Positions 8,769 to 18,400 of a DNA stretch of 64,000 nt are shown in pieces; the first letter of the stretch is position 1; each line of letters opens with the position of its first letter. Both the position numbers and the translations under genes were made by a program. The notes beneath the pieces were generated by a model that was not told the DNA's origin, searched no databases, and saw only the letters and a list, made by a program, of their open reading frames with translations. The DNA is taken from NCBI RefSeq assembly GCF_008084145.1, contig NZ_VSDO01000001.1, positions 372,001-436,000 on the forward strand, in the 5' to 3' direction. The DNA is from Paenibacillus faecis. GTDB lineage: Bacteria > Bacillota > Bacilli > Paenibacillales > Paenibacillaceae.

Positions 8769-10520
8769 TCAGAACGTTTCGATCGCCCAGTCAATGGCGG
8801 CGTTAACCGCCGATTTGACCCGGTCGGCCGCCCCCTGCCAACCGCGGGGGGCATTGCTGAACAGAACCCGGTCTCCCGCCGTAATCTCCATATTCTCAAA
8901 CCGGGCATCGTAAATATTTTCTTTCTTGTTGTTCTCGCTATATTCGGCTTCCACAGCCACCGTGCCGGTCCGGATGGAATCGTCGATCTTCCGCTTGTCC
9001 AGCATCGCCTCGTCATCCACCCGTACGGTCAAGGATTCACCGTCCAGCGTAATGTCGAGCTTCCGCTCATCTTTGATATTGATCGGATATTTCTCTTCTT
9101 CCTCACTTACGCCGGCCGACGTCTGCTCGTACGTATAGACCGAAGCTTTATCAAAGCTGAGATCCTCGGAAGACCAGGCTACGGGATCCAGTTCTCGCGT
9201 AAGCAAGACGGCCGGTGCGGCGCCGGCTTTCTTCTGTTCCACTTGAAGCGTGTTATTGTCCAAGGTGATCCGGATATAGGAATCTTTCGCACGGTCGTAG
9301 CGAACATAAATGCTCTGCTTGCCCACTACATTTCCTGTCGCTTGGGCGGACACATGAAGTTTTTCGCTTTTTACGGCTTCCTTCAGCTCAAGCAGCCCGC
9401 TTCTTCCCGGGGGAGAGGTCAGAATCAGCTCGTGATCTTTAAACTGCGCCGCCCCATCCTTGACGTTCCACCGGGCGGAATCCTCTTCGTTCCCGGTGAT
9501 GAACGGAAGCGCTTCGCCGCTGTCTTCCCGCAGCCTCATCAAAAGATGGTTCGTCGACCAATAAGGTGCCGGCTGAAGCCGGGTCAGATTCAGGAGATCG
9601 GCACGGCTAGAATTATACGCGCGACCCTCCCGGTTGAAATGAATCTGGAACAAGCCGCGGATATTATCCTGGTTGGCCTCCGTGACGAGACGGTTCATGC
9701 CTTCGCCCAGCGCGTTGGCGTGCATGATCATATAAACGGAAGGCACGTAACCCAGCTGTTCCGTATATATTTTCTTCATATTCTCGTAATCGGCGCCGAT
9801 CCGCGCATTCATCTCGTCCCGATTTTCGGCCGGAATCATATTCTCGTCCCGAATAAAGTCCATTAAATAATGATTATAGTACGCCACATTGGACTTGTCT
9901 CGCAACTCGTTCTCGTTCTTCATCCCGATAAAACGGCCCTCGTTGTCAAAAACATTAATGTAGCTGAGCCGGTATCCGTTGGTCCCCATCTCCCAAAAGC
10001 CGGTCTTCTCCATCTTCTTCATTTCCTTCGGCTGGACGAATTTCCGCTCTTTATTGTCCCCCAGCTTATCGGCATAGGAAAAGAAGGTGGCTTTAAAATT
10101 GTATTTCTCCAGAAGCGGACGGGCGAACAAGCTCGAATCGTTTCTTCCGTCTTCAAAGGACAGGTACAGGGCCTTGTCGGGAAGCGGTTTGTCCTTGGAG
10201 TAAAAGTCGATGATATCCTGCTGCGATACCGTCTGATAGCCCAAATCGTGCAGCACTTTAAGCTGCTCGTCCAGGTCGCTTTTAGCCACCAATTTGGATG
10301 TCCCGGAACGTCCTACTCCGAAATAAGACAGGGCGATAAACCCGTTTTGCTGTTTCCAGGTGGTCTTGTCGGGCTCCCGATAGGACTCTACGTCGAATAC
10401 GGCATGAAACAAAACAACCCCCAGCAACACCAGAATGACGGACTGGATCATTGTTTTGACAAGCTTTTTCGTGTTTTTTCTGCGTACATTCAGGGCAGAA
10501 CTTTGTTTTTTCTTTACCAT
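8769..10520 (-). CDS. Degenerate NodB polysaccharide deacetylase with C-terminal lectin-like domain
   Basis: About 584 residues: a membrane anchor near the N terminus, a NodB-fold domain (YLSFEDGRND, NFKATFFSYAD) and a C-terminal beta-rich region from about residue 375 resembling concanavalin-like sugar-binding domains (IYVRYDRAKDSYIRITLDNN). Catalytic residues look lost: the usual TFDD is SFED, and the metal-binding HxxxH motif is replaced by GTNGYRLSY. So it is probably a binding or scaffolding protein rather than an active deacetylase. Start: ATG 10520 has GAGG 9-10 bases upstream; a GTG at 10535 overlaps the stop of the synthase gene (GTGA). Confidence 0.75.
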   Translation of the reverse strand: MVKKKQSSALNVRRKNTKKLVKTMIQSVILVLLGVVLFHAVFDVESYREPDKTTWKQQNGFIALSYFGVGRSGTSKLVAKSDLDEQLKVLHDLGYQTVSQQDIIDFYSKDKPLPDKALYLSFEDGRNDSSLFARPLLEKYNFKATFFSYADKLGDNKERKFVQPKEMKKMEKTGFWEMGTNGYRLSYINVFDNEGRFIGMKNENELRDKSNVAYYNHYLMDFIRDENMIPAENRDEMNARIGADYENMKKIYTEQLGYVPSVYMIMHANALGEGMNRLVTEANQDNIRGLFQIHFNREGRAYNSSRADLLNLTRLQPAPYWSTNHLLMRLREDSGEALPFITGNEEDSARWNVKDGAAQFKDHELILTSPPGRSGLLELKEAVKSEKLHVSAQATGNVVGKQSIYVRYDRAKDSYIRITLDNNTLQVEQKKAGAAPAVLLTRELDPVAWSSEDLSFDKASVYTYEQTSAGVSEEEEKYPINIKDERKLDITLDGESLTVRVDDEAMLDKRKIDDSIRTGTVAVEAEYSENNKKENIYDARFENMEITAGDRVLFSNAPRGWQGAADRVKSAVNAAIDWAIETF

Positions 10521-10531
10521 GTCTGCCATCC

Positions 10532-12400
10532 TCACTTGACTCGGTTTTTATTTTTAAGTTTGCGCGCTTCTTTCTTCATCCGGGCCTCGACGTCCTGCGG
10601 CGTTTCCCGGGTTCCCCAGGTGGACTTCCAGAAGGTCACCCAAGCTACGGGCATTTGCCAGAGCAGAACAAATTCATAGAAGAGGCAGAAGACGAAGCCG
10701 AACACCCAGAGCCGGCTCTTCCGGAACATCAGGTGCGCCAGGCTCATCAGCAGTGCCATCATTAACAGCCCCACCAGGAACGTCGTCGGAAAAACGTGAT
10801 AGACCGCTGGTACGTATACCAGGTTATAAAGAACCACGATCGGCGCGGCGATCGGCACGATCAAACCTATGTAGAAAAATAAGGCCATGAAAGGTTCCTT
10901 ACGCCAAATAAATGTGGCCGCCCGGAGCGATTCGCGAAGCCAGGATCGTTTCCAGCGCATTTGCTGCTTCAGGAACACGTCCGTCTTCGAAGGCACGATC
11001 GTGGAGCAGATCGCGGAATCCTGGTAGGCCGTCCGATGCGTTTTCAATATGAAGTTGGTCATGCTCCGGTCATCCCCGAAGGTTGCGGGCTGTCCAAGAA
11101 ATTTTTGATTCAGCCAAGCCTCGGCGTGCTGCTGAATGAGATCTTTTCTGTAGCAGGACAATGGGCCGGACAGACAGGTGACGCTGTCAAACCAGGACTC
11201 CGCCGCCTTCATAATGCGAAAAGCGATATAATAGCGAACCGTCTGCAGCTTGGTGATGGCATTCGTGTATTTGTTCTCCACGTCCGTCCGCCCTGCCACG
11301 CCGCCCATTTTGGGATCCTGAAAAGGCTGGACCAGATGGCGGATCGCCGTCGGTTCCAGGAAGCTGTCCGAATCCACGAAGACGACGAGATCATGTTTGG
11401 CCAGTTCGACCCCCTTAACCAGCGCTTCCCGCTTTCCTCCGTTCTTCTCAAGAACGGTGTACGTCAGGCGGTCCTTTGTGGCATAACGCTCCGCCTCTCT
11501 ATGAATCAACTCGACGGTTTTTTGAATGTTGCTCACCGAACCGTCCGTGGAACGATCGTCCACCACAATGACCTCCAGCTTGTCAACCGGATAATCCTGA
11601 TTGATGCAGCTCATGATGGTCCTGCCGATCCACTCCTCCTCGTTAAAGCAAGGGATGATAATGGAAACGCCGGGCGTATAATCGGGATTGATCGGAACGT
11701 CGCGGTAAAAAGCGCCGAATAAATAGCGGGTCAGCAAAAAAGCCGCCGCAATGAGGCTATACAAATAAAGCACCAGGTTGTAGCGGAAGTAAACGACACT
11801 TTCCACGCGCATCAGCATAATGAACAAAATGGCGACAAAAAGGATCGCGCTCGCGGAGTATACGGAATATCCCCAACGTTTTCGTTGAAAATAAGAAGTC
11901 AGCGGCTTGGAAAACTCCACAGCCAGCATAGTTCTGGCTTCCTGTCCTTCTCCCCGGATAAATCGGCGCACCACCGTAGCGTCGATGGTTACGGAAGACT
12001 CGAACCCCTCAGGCATCGTTCCCGGAGGGATGCGAAAACGGGCGCTAACCCGGCTCCCTTCCGTCAAGCCGGCATCTTCCTTCAGTTCGATCAAAAGGCC
12101 GGTGGCGGAAATATCGGAAGCCTGGCCCCGGATGCCCTCCTTTTTCCGCTTGCCCTCCGGCACGAGCAGCACTTCAAAGTCGGCCAAATAGCGCAAGCTC
12201 AGCATCCGCAGCTTGTTGATATATTCCGGATCCACATCCCCGTTCCCGGAGTCCGCCAGGTGCGAGCCTCTCCGGTCCGCGTTCTTGCGGACCTGTTCCG
12301 GATCGGGAACGTACGAAAGCGTACGCCGGTCCGTTCGAGTCATTGTTAATTTTTCTTCTTTGGTTTCTTTTTTCTTAATAATCACTTGAGAAAACCCCAA
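10532..12400 (-). CDS. PilZ-domain family 2 glycosyltransferase, hyaluronan/NodC-like polysaccharide synthase
   Basis: A membrane synthase of up to 622 residues. N-terminal about 160 residues form a PilZ-like domain: the DISATG motif is intact, but the Arg pair is RMLSLR, one residue wider than the usual RxxxR, so c-di-GMP binding needs proof. Then two membrane helices, a GT2 domain (DDRSTDGS, VDSDSF, CLSGPLSCYRKDL, FGDDRSMTNF, QQMRWKRSW) and C-terminal membrane helices. The SGPLS, GDDR and QQ.RW motifs closely follow Streptococcus HasA. PilZ is N-terminal, unlike BcsA. Start uncertain: TTG 12400, 8 bases after the dehydrogenase stop, or ATG 12343. Confidence 0.9.
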   Translation of the reverse strand: MGFSQVIIKKKETKEEKLTMTRTDRRTLSYVPDPEQVRKNADRRGSHLADSGNGDVDPEYINKLRMLSLRYLADFEVLLVPEGKRKKEGIRGQASDISATGLLIELKEDAGLTEGSRVSARFRIPPGTMPEGFESSVTIDATVVRRFIRGEGQEARTMLAVEFSKPLTSYFQRKRWGYSVYSASAILFVAILFIMLMRVESVVYFRYNLVLYLYSLIAAAFLLTRYLFGAFYRDVPINPDYTPGVSIIIPCFNEEEWIGRTIMSCINQDYPVDKLEVIVVDDRSTDGSVSNIQKTVELIHREAERYATKDRLTYTVLEKNGGKREALVKGVELAKHDLVVFVDSDSFLEPTAIRHLVQPFQDPKMGGVAGRTDVENKYTNAITKLQTVRYYIAFRIMKAAESWFDSVTCLSGPLSCYRKDLIQQHAEAWLNQKFLGQPATFGDDRSMTNFILKTHRTAYQDSAICSTIVPSKTDVFLKQQMRWKRSWLRESLRAATFIWRKEPFMALFFYIGLIVPIAAPIVVLYNLVYVPAVYHVFPTTFLVGLLMMALLMSLAHLMFRKSRLWVFGFVFCLFYEFVLLWQMPVAWVTFWKSTWGTRETPQDVEARMKKEARKLKNKNRVK

Positions 12401-12408
12401 TCGGTAAA

Positions 12409-13728
12409 TTACAGACTCCAGTAAAGGTAGCCCTTGCTTTCTAACCCGGTTCTGTTATAAATGCCTTTAATATCGATGATCGTCTTAGGCTGGTCGTCGC
12501 TGTACATCGAGTCGATCTCCTCGGGTCCCATCGAAGCAAAGCAATCGTGCGCCACCGCCACGACGGCAATATTAAGTCCCTTTAACGCCTCGGTTCCCGA
12601 CAACTCGACCCCATATTCCTCGTACGCTTCCGAAGGGTCGACCAGCGGATCGAAGACAAGGGGCTCGACGCCGTATTCCTGAAGCTCGCGAATCATATCG
12701 ATGACTTTGGAATTACGGATATCCCGGCAATTTTCTTTGAAGGCCAGTCCCAGGATCCCCACCTTTGTCCGGCTGAGGTCCAGACGCTGCCGCACCATGA
12801 TTTTAACGATGTTCGAAGCGATGTATTTTCCCATTCCGTCATTGACATGCCGTCCGGCCAAAATGATTTTGGAATGATACCCGCTATCCTCCGCCTTGTA
12901 TGTTAAATAATACGGATCGATCCCGATGCAATGGCCGCCGACCAGCCCCGGGCGGAAATTCAGGAAGTTCCATTTGGTTCCCGCCGCCCGAAGCACCGCG
13001 TTCGTGTCGATATCCATTTCGTGAAACAGCATGGACAGCTCGTTCATAAAAGCGATATTGATATCGCGCTGGGCATTTTCAATGACTTTGGCCGCCTCGG
13101 CGACTTTAATCGTTTCGGCCCGATGCACGCCGGCCTCGATGATCAGCTCGTACAGCTTCGCGACGATGTCCAGCGCCGCTTCGTCGCTGCCCGACACGAT
13201 CTTTACGATATTCTCGAGGCGGTGCACCGGATCGCCCGGGTTAATACGCTCTGGTGAATATCCAACTTTGAAGTCGGTGCCGCACCGGAAGCCCGATTGC
13301 GACTCCAGCACCGGTATGCAAACTTCCTCCGTAACGCCGGGGTAAACCGTCGATTCGTAAACGACGAGCGAACCGGGCGTGAGTTTCTCGGCGACCAGCG
13401 CGCTCGCTTTCTTCACGAACTGAAGGTCAGGGACGTTTCCGCTCTTGACCGGCGTCGGCACAGCCACGATAAAGCATCGTACGCCGTCAAGATCGGCCGG
13501 ATTGGAGGTGAATTTCACGCTGCTGCTCGAAATCGACTCATCTCCCAAATCCCCCGTGACATCGATCCCCCGTTGGTAACTCGCCACTTTGGCTACATTG
13601 ACATCGAAGCCGATCACCTCGGCCCTTTTGGAAAAGGCGACCGCAATCGGAAGTCCGACGTAACCCAGGCCGACGACGGCAATTTTTTCGCGTCGATCGA
13701 CGATATTTTCATAAAGTTCAGTGACCAT
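12409..13728 (-). CDS. Nucleotide-sugar dehydrogenase, TviB-like (UDP-N-acetylhexosamine 6-dehydrogenase)
   Basis: A 439-residue NAD-dependent enzyme that oxidises C6 of a UDP-sugar to a uronic acid. NAD motif VVGLGYVGLPIA; YESTVYPGVTEE; NAQRDINIAF; AAGTKWNFLNFRPGLVGGHC with the catalytic Cys; LAFKENCRDIRN. These blocks match Vi-antigen TviB, which acts on UDP-GlcNAc, better than UDP-glucose dehydrogenases, so UDP-GlcNAcA (or GalNAcA) is the likely product. It sits 20 bases after the deacetylase gene and 8 bases before the earliest start of the synthase, and is therefore the probable supplier of an acidic amino-sugar precursor. Confidence 0.9.
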   Translation of the reverse strand: MVTELYENIVDRREKIAVVGLGYVGLPIAVAFSKRAEVIGFDVNVAKVASYQRGIDVTGDLGDESISSSSVKFTSNPADLDGVRCFIVAVPTPVKSGNVPDLQFVKKASALVAEKLTPGSLVVYESTVYPGVTEEVCIPVLESQSGFRCGTDFKVGYSPERINPGDPVHRLENIVKIVSGSDEAALDIVAKLYELIIEAGVHRAETIKVAEAAKVIENAQRDINIAFMNELSMLFHEMDIDTNAVLRAAGTKWNFLNFRPGLVGGHCIGIDPYYLTYKAEDSGYHSKIILAGRHVNDGMGKYIASNIVKIMVRQRLDLSRTKVGILGLAFKENCRDIRNSKVIDMIRELQEYGVEPLVFDPLVDPSEAYEEYGVELSGTEALKGLNIAVVAVAHDCFASMGPEEIDSMYSDDQPKTIIDIKGIYNRTGLESKGYLYWSL

Positions 13729-13748
13729 GTTTCTACTTCCCCGCTGTT

Positions 13749-15194
13749 CTAATTTTTTTGTTCTTTAATCAAATCCGCCATTTTCACAAACGTATAGCCC
13801 TTGCCCTCCAAGCTGTCGATGACTCTTGGCAGAGCTTCAATCGTATGGATGTCATCCAGCATGTGAAGCAGGATGACGCTCCCCGGTTTCGTCTGCGCCA
13901 AAGCGCCTTTGACGATATCGTCCGCGCTGTTCGAGGCGTCCCAGTCGAGCATCGTTACATCGTACATCGCGATGTCCGGGTAGCCTACCGCGGCGATGGC
14001 CTTGGCTCTTTCGTCATTGACTACGCCGGTAGGCGGACGGAAGAGCATCACCGGCTGCTCCTGAATCGCATCCGTGATCACTTGGTGGGCCTTCACGATA
14101 TCTTTCTGCAGTTCGTCGGCCGTCAACGAAGTGACCACCGGGTGGCTGTAAGAGTGATTGGCGACATCATGGCCTTCTTCCACCATGGCCCTGGCCAGAT
14201 TCGGGTTGGTTTCGACGCCTTTCGCCCGCAGGAAGAACGTGGCATGGACGCCTTTCTCCGCCAGGATGTCGAGAATTTTCGTGACGGTTTTGTCGCTCCC
14301 CCAATCGTCGAAGGTGAGGGCGATGTGCTTCTTGGGGGTGTCCACTTGATAGATCAGGCGATACTTCGCCGTTTTGTAATCGGAATTGATGCGCGCCGCA
14401 TCGTATCCCGGAACCTGCTCCGCAGGTTTGCGTACGCCGCCGCGGCTGACGAGCTCGTCCAGCGTAACCAGCTTATATCCGATTTCGTCCGCGGCTGCGG
14501 CGATATAAGGAATCGACGCGATGACTTCCGGATTAATGTCGGTGTTTAAGGAGATGATGCCGCCCCGGTGGATATATCTTTTGACATAGTCCCCAATCTC
14601 CTTGGCGCTCTGCATGTCCCGGTCTTTCGGGTTGATGTTGTAGCTCACCACCGCCTTCAGCCCGAGCTGTGCCGCCACCAGCGGCAAGTCCTCGGGATAG
14701 TCCCCCGAGCGGGTCCGCACATATTTCGGACGGGACCCGGTGTTCTCTTCGATCACGTCGTTCGCCAACTTGACCTCTTTATAAATTTGCTCATAGTCCA
14801 GCTTGTTCAAATCCAATTGGTTCAACGTGTTGTTCTCGATCTCATGTCCGCCGGCCAAGATCGCCGCGGCGATATCCGGTTCCTCCGCAACCCGTATCCC
14901 CGGAAGAAAGAAGGTCGCCTTTACCTTGTATTTGTCCAACTGCTTCAGCAGTTTCGCCATTGAGTCCTTATCCCCCATCCCGTTAAAGGTCAGGGATAAT
15001 TCTTTCTTGGCCGTATATACAAAGGGGAGTTCCAGACTCTTCTCTCCGGTGTACTTCTCCACAACCTCCGTCGGCTTTTCGACGGGCTGCCCCTCCGAAC
15101 CTATCCCCGTCCCCGACGAACATCCCGCCAGCAGGATGGAAAAAGCCATGATGAACACCCCCGCTTTGAGCAGCGGCCGTTTCTTTACTTTCAT
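13749..15194 (-). CDS. Lipoprotein with two tandem NodB polysaccharide deacetylase domains
   Basis: 481 residues. Lipobox LLAGC after a membrane signal gives an extracytoplasmic lipid anchor. The first NodB domain is degenerate (SLTFNGMGD instead of TFDD; ENNTLNQL instead of the His-x3-His motif). The second is canonical: ALTFDDWGSDKT, ATFFL, NHSYSHP, FRPPTG, and LLHM near the end, so it should de-N-acetylate (or O-deacetylate) the polymer outside the membrane with a metal ion. First gene of the five-gene exopolysaccharide operon; AAGGAG is about 11 bases before the ATG, and a promoter lies just upstream. Confidence 0.92.
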   Translation of the reverse strand: MKVKKRPLLKAGVFIMAFSILLAGCSSGTGIGSEGQPVEKPTEVVEKYTGEKSLELPFVYTAKKELSLTFNGMGDKDSMAKLLKQLDKYKVKATFFLPGIRVAEEPDIAAAILAGGHEIENNTLNQLDLNKLDYEQIYKEVKLANDVIEENTGSRPKYVRTRSGDYPEDLPLVAAQLGLKAVVSYNINPKDRDMQSAKEIGDYVKRYIHRGGIISLNTDINPEVIASIPYIAAAADEIGYKLVTLDELVSRGGVRKPAEQVPGYDAARINSDYKTAKYRLIYQVDTPKKHIALTFDDWGSDKTVTKILDILAEKGVHATFFLRAKGVETNPNLARAMVEEGHDVANHSYSHPVVTSLTADELQKDIVKAHQVITDAIQEQPVMLFRPPTGVVNDERAKAIAAVGYPDIAMYDVTMLDWDASNSADDIVKGALAQTKPGSVILLHMLDDIHTIEALPRVIDSLEGKGYTFVKMADLIKEQKN

Positions 15195-15230
15195 CTTCCT
15201 TTAGCTCCTTTAAAAATCTTAAATAAACCT

Positions 15231-15260
15231 AGTATAATAGGATTTTCCTCACAGCACCAA
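15231..15260 (-). promoter_or_regulatory. Candidate sigma-A promoter of the exopolysaccharide operon
   Basis: Minus-strand TTGGTG (15260-15255) and TATACT (15236-15231) are 18 bases apart, about 37 bases before the start of the first gene. The -10 box matches 5 of 6; the -35 box is weak, which would suit an activated promoter. Confidence 0.45.
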
Positions 15261-15289
15261 GTTTATTTTCTTAGTAGAATAGTACTACT

Positions 15290-15305
15290 AATACGATAAC
15301 GTATT
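15290..15305. promoter_or_regulatory. Inverted repeat upstream of the exopolysaccharide promoter
   Basis: AATACG-ATAA-CGTATT, a perfect 6-bp inverted repeat 30 bases upstream of the -35 box. Possible operator; nothing links it to a known regulator. Confidence 0.3.
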
Positions 15306-15354
15306 GTCCTTTACAAATTCTATACAAAATATTAAACATTTCGGACATAAGAAA

Positions 15355-15395
15355 AGCGTTCCCCGAGGAGAGGAAAGGTCTCCTTGGGGAACGCT
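15355..15395 (-). terminator. Terminator of the adhesin gene
   Basis: A 17-bp stem with one G-T type mismatch (arm AGCGTTCCCCAAGGAGA on the minus strand) and a 7-base loop, 14 bases after the adhesin stop and followed by TTTTCTT. Confidence 0.85.
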
Positions 15396-15408
15396 ATACG
15401 TCGTTAAA

Positions 15409-18400
15409 CTATTTTTTGAGTGTCATTCTTCTCTTAAGCAACAAGCCCAAGGCAATCAAGGAAACTCCTGCCAATTGTATCGGCAAAGCGCTATCTTCGC
15501 CGGTTTTCGGCAGTACTTTTACGCCACGGCCTTTTTTCCCGGCATCATCTCCGGTTTCGTCGCCTGAATCTCTCAACGAATTATTTTTGCCGTCTTGTTC
15601 CGTATCCTGACCAGGTGTTTGAACCGGTCCGGTGGTATCCCCGGCAGAACCGTTACCTGTGCCCGGAATAACCGTATTTCCTTGATCGTTGTTGTTCCCT
15701 CCATCCCCATCTTTAGCGGGAGGGGTTGAAGAATCATTCGGCTTACTCGGTTGCGTAGGGTTTTGCGGTTGGCTGGATCCGCCCGTACTTCCGGAATTCC
15801 CGCCGCCGCTGGATCCATTGCCGCCGCCGCTGTTTCCTGGATTCCCCGGAATCTGCGGCATTTTGGTATTGCTGATTGGAAGGATGAATTTACCGTCCAC
15901 TAACTCGGTGGTTGCGCCGATCGTTACCGGACGCTCCGCAGCATCCAGCACGTAGCCTGCTGGCGCCACCGTTTCCTTAAGGATGTATTCCCCGTAGAGA
16001 AGGTTCGGGAACAAGGCCACACCATAGGTGCCCGTAGTTACCGTTACCGGTTCTCTCCGTTTTTCGGCATCCTGCAGGACGAAAGTCGCACCTGCCAGCT
16101 TCTTGGAGGCGTCATCCTTGTCCACCTTGACAACTTCCAGTTGGACGACAGGGTCCGGCTGCTTCTCGTTCACCAGTGTCATCTTCACAACGGATTCTTT
16201 GTCGATGGTGACTTTATGCTCCGTTGAATCCAGGATATAACCTGCCGGAGCCTCGATCTCTTTCAGGATGTAATCCCCAAAAATAAGACCGTTAATCCGC
16301 GCAATCCCGTCTTTGTCCGTCGTCAAGACAACAGGATCTTTTTGCAATCCGGCATCCTGCAGCTGGAATTTGGCTCCCGGCAGCACTTTCGAGTTATCCT
16401 CTTTGGCCACTTTCAGGATTTCCAAACCGCCCAGCGGGATGTAAGGGATTTTTTCGTTAGGTACCGGGAGGACTTTCACACCGCCCGTGCTTTGAACCTC
16501 TTTATCGATTTTTACCGTAAGAGGCGACGCAACCGCTTTATAGCCCGCCGGAGCTTGAAGCTCGGTCAGCGTATAGGTGTCGTAAAGCAGCTTCGTGAAC
16601 GTGATTTTCCCGTCCGCTCCCGTTTCCTTTACCCCGATCGATTCGCCTTTGCTGTTCTTCAGTTCAAACTTGGCGCCAGGCAGTACCGTCCCCGGGCTGT
16701 CCTTATCCACTTTCGTGACTTCCAGACCGCCGCGTACGCCAGAGCCCGTACCGGAACCGGAGGATAAACGAATTTCGATCGCTTGCTCCGTTTCCCGCGT
16801 CCCTACCGAGACACCGTCACCGATAAAGCTCACTTGGTTCGTGATCTTTTCCTTGTCGACGGATACGGCAATTTCCGATTGATACTTCAGGATATAGGCC
16901 GTCTCAATCGTTTTAGGGAGAATCACTTCGAAGCTCTTCAACTCGCCCGAATCATCGGTGTGAAGCACCACTTCATAGTCCTTGTCCTTTTCGAGGAGCT
17001 TACCGGTCGATACATCGCCATTGGAGCCCACTATACCTTCGTAAAGCTCAAAAGTTTCCGGCTTCACGATCTGGTTGGCGCTTGGCGTATCGACGATTTT
17101 CGCATTTTCAACGTAAGATTGACCTTCGTTGATTTTGATCTGCCAATTGATTTTGTCGGCGTCTTTATCAACGCCACGTACGCCGGTCTTGCTGACGTAT
17201 ACTTCGCCGTGCGGGATATCCACGGTTTTGTCCCAATTCCATTCCGCGCTATTATCCCCGCTCAGCGTCGCTTTGTTTGTAACTTGTTCGTCTACCAGCG
17301 TTCTGCCCAGCTTGGTGTCGAACGTGATCCAGTAAGGTTCATGGATGTCACCGAAATCGATTTGAATCCGCCCGTTCGATGTGTCGATTTTACTCGAATC
17401 CAGACTGACTTCTGCCCCTTGTTCCGGGGTCCCGTCCGCCTTGACGGACATCTGGTATACTTTCACGGTTCCATCGACCAAGGTTTGATTTTGAAGCAAT
17501 GGGTCGGTGAAGACGGCGTGCTTCACATCAAATCCGTTATAGTTGGCGTAAACCGTCCAAGTCAGAGTTTTGCTCGAAGCATCGTACTTTCCGACTTTAG
17601 CGCCGTTGTTTTTGGTTTCATTGTTGGGATTAAAGTTTGCAGCTACTTTCACGGGTTCATCATAATTCCCCGTTTTCTCTGTCCAATCCAAGACAGCAGT
17701 ATTGCCGTACAGAGATTTTCCGGGTGTAAATTTCGTTTTGTAAGTAATCGTGTACTTATCGGTAAATGTGCCGTTAAAAGTAAGCTTAAAACCTTGTGTC
17801 GCGGTACTTGCATCCACAGTTGGAGTAATTACAGCACCGCCCGAAGCAGCTGTAACCGTAACCGTATCCGGAATGAATTCCAAGCCGCCACCCGAGAAAT
17901 CATCCTTAATCTCCAAGTTAGTCATTGGCTGGCGGTCGCTGTTAACTACGATCTCCCAAGTGAGTTCCTTAGTGCTATAATCCGTGCTTTTCAGATTTTT
18001 CACACCGATCCCGCTAGTGAATGTGTGAGGAACGGTTTTTCTTGTTTCTTTACCTTTGTAAGTCGAATACGCGACGTTTTCCACAGGTACATTTTCATAG
18101 ACCCGTTTGGTCACTGTTGTCTTATATTCGATGTCATAGGCGGCAGTAATCTTTGAATTGAAAGTCAGGGTGAACCCGTTTTTCCCCTCTTCATTGGTAA
18201 CCCGAGTAACTGTATAGTCCGTAAGAGGGTCCAGGGTCGCTCCACCGGCCGCCTCTTTTACGACAATTCCGCCATCCAAAACCATGGTATTGCTAAATCG
18301 ATCCTCGATGATAGCTTCGCCAGGTTCAAAGGTCTTTTCGCCGTAATTGTATTGCAGCTTCCAGGCCACCGTCTGATTGACTTTATCATACAGCCCTTTT

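Noticed and set aside
10532..12400. Cellulose synthase (BcsA)
   Set aside because: PilZ is N-terminal and the SGPLS, GDDR and QQxRW surroundings follow HasA/NodC rather than BcsA; no BcsB-like gene is present.
16783..18156. 457-codon + strand frame inside the adhesin
   Set aside because: Antisense shadow of the repeat-rich adhesin; composition and lack of RBS argue against a gene.
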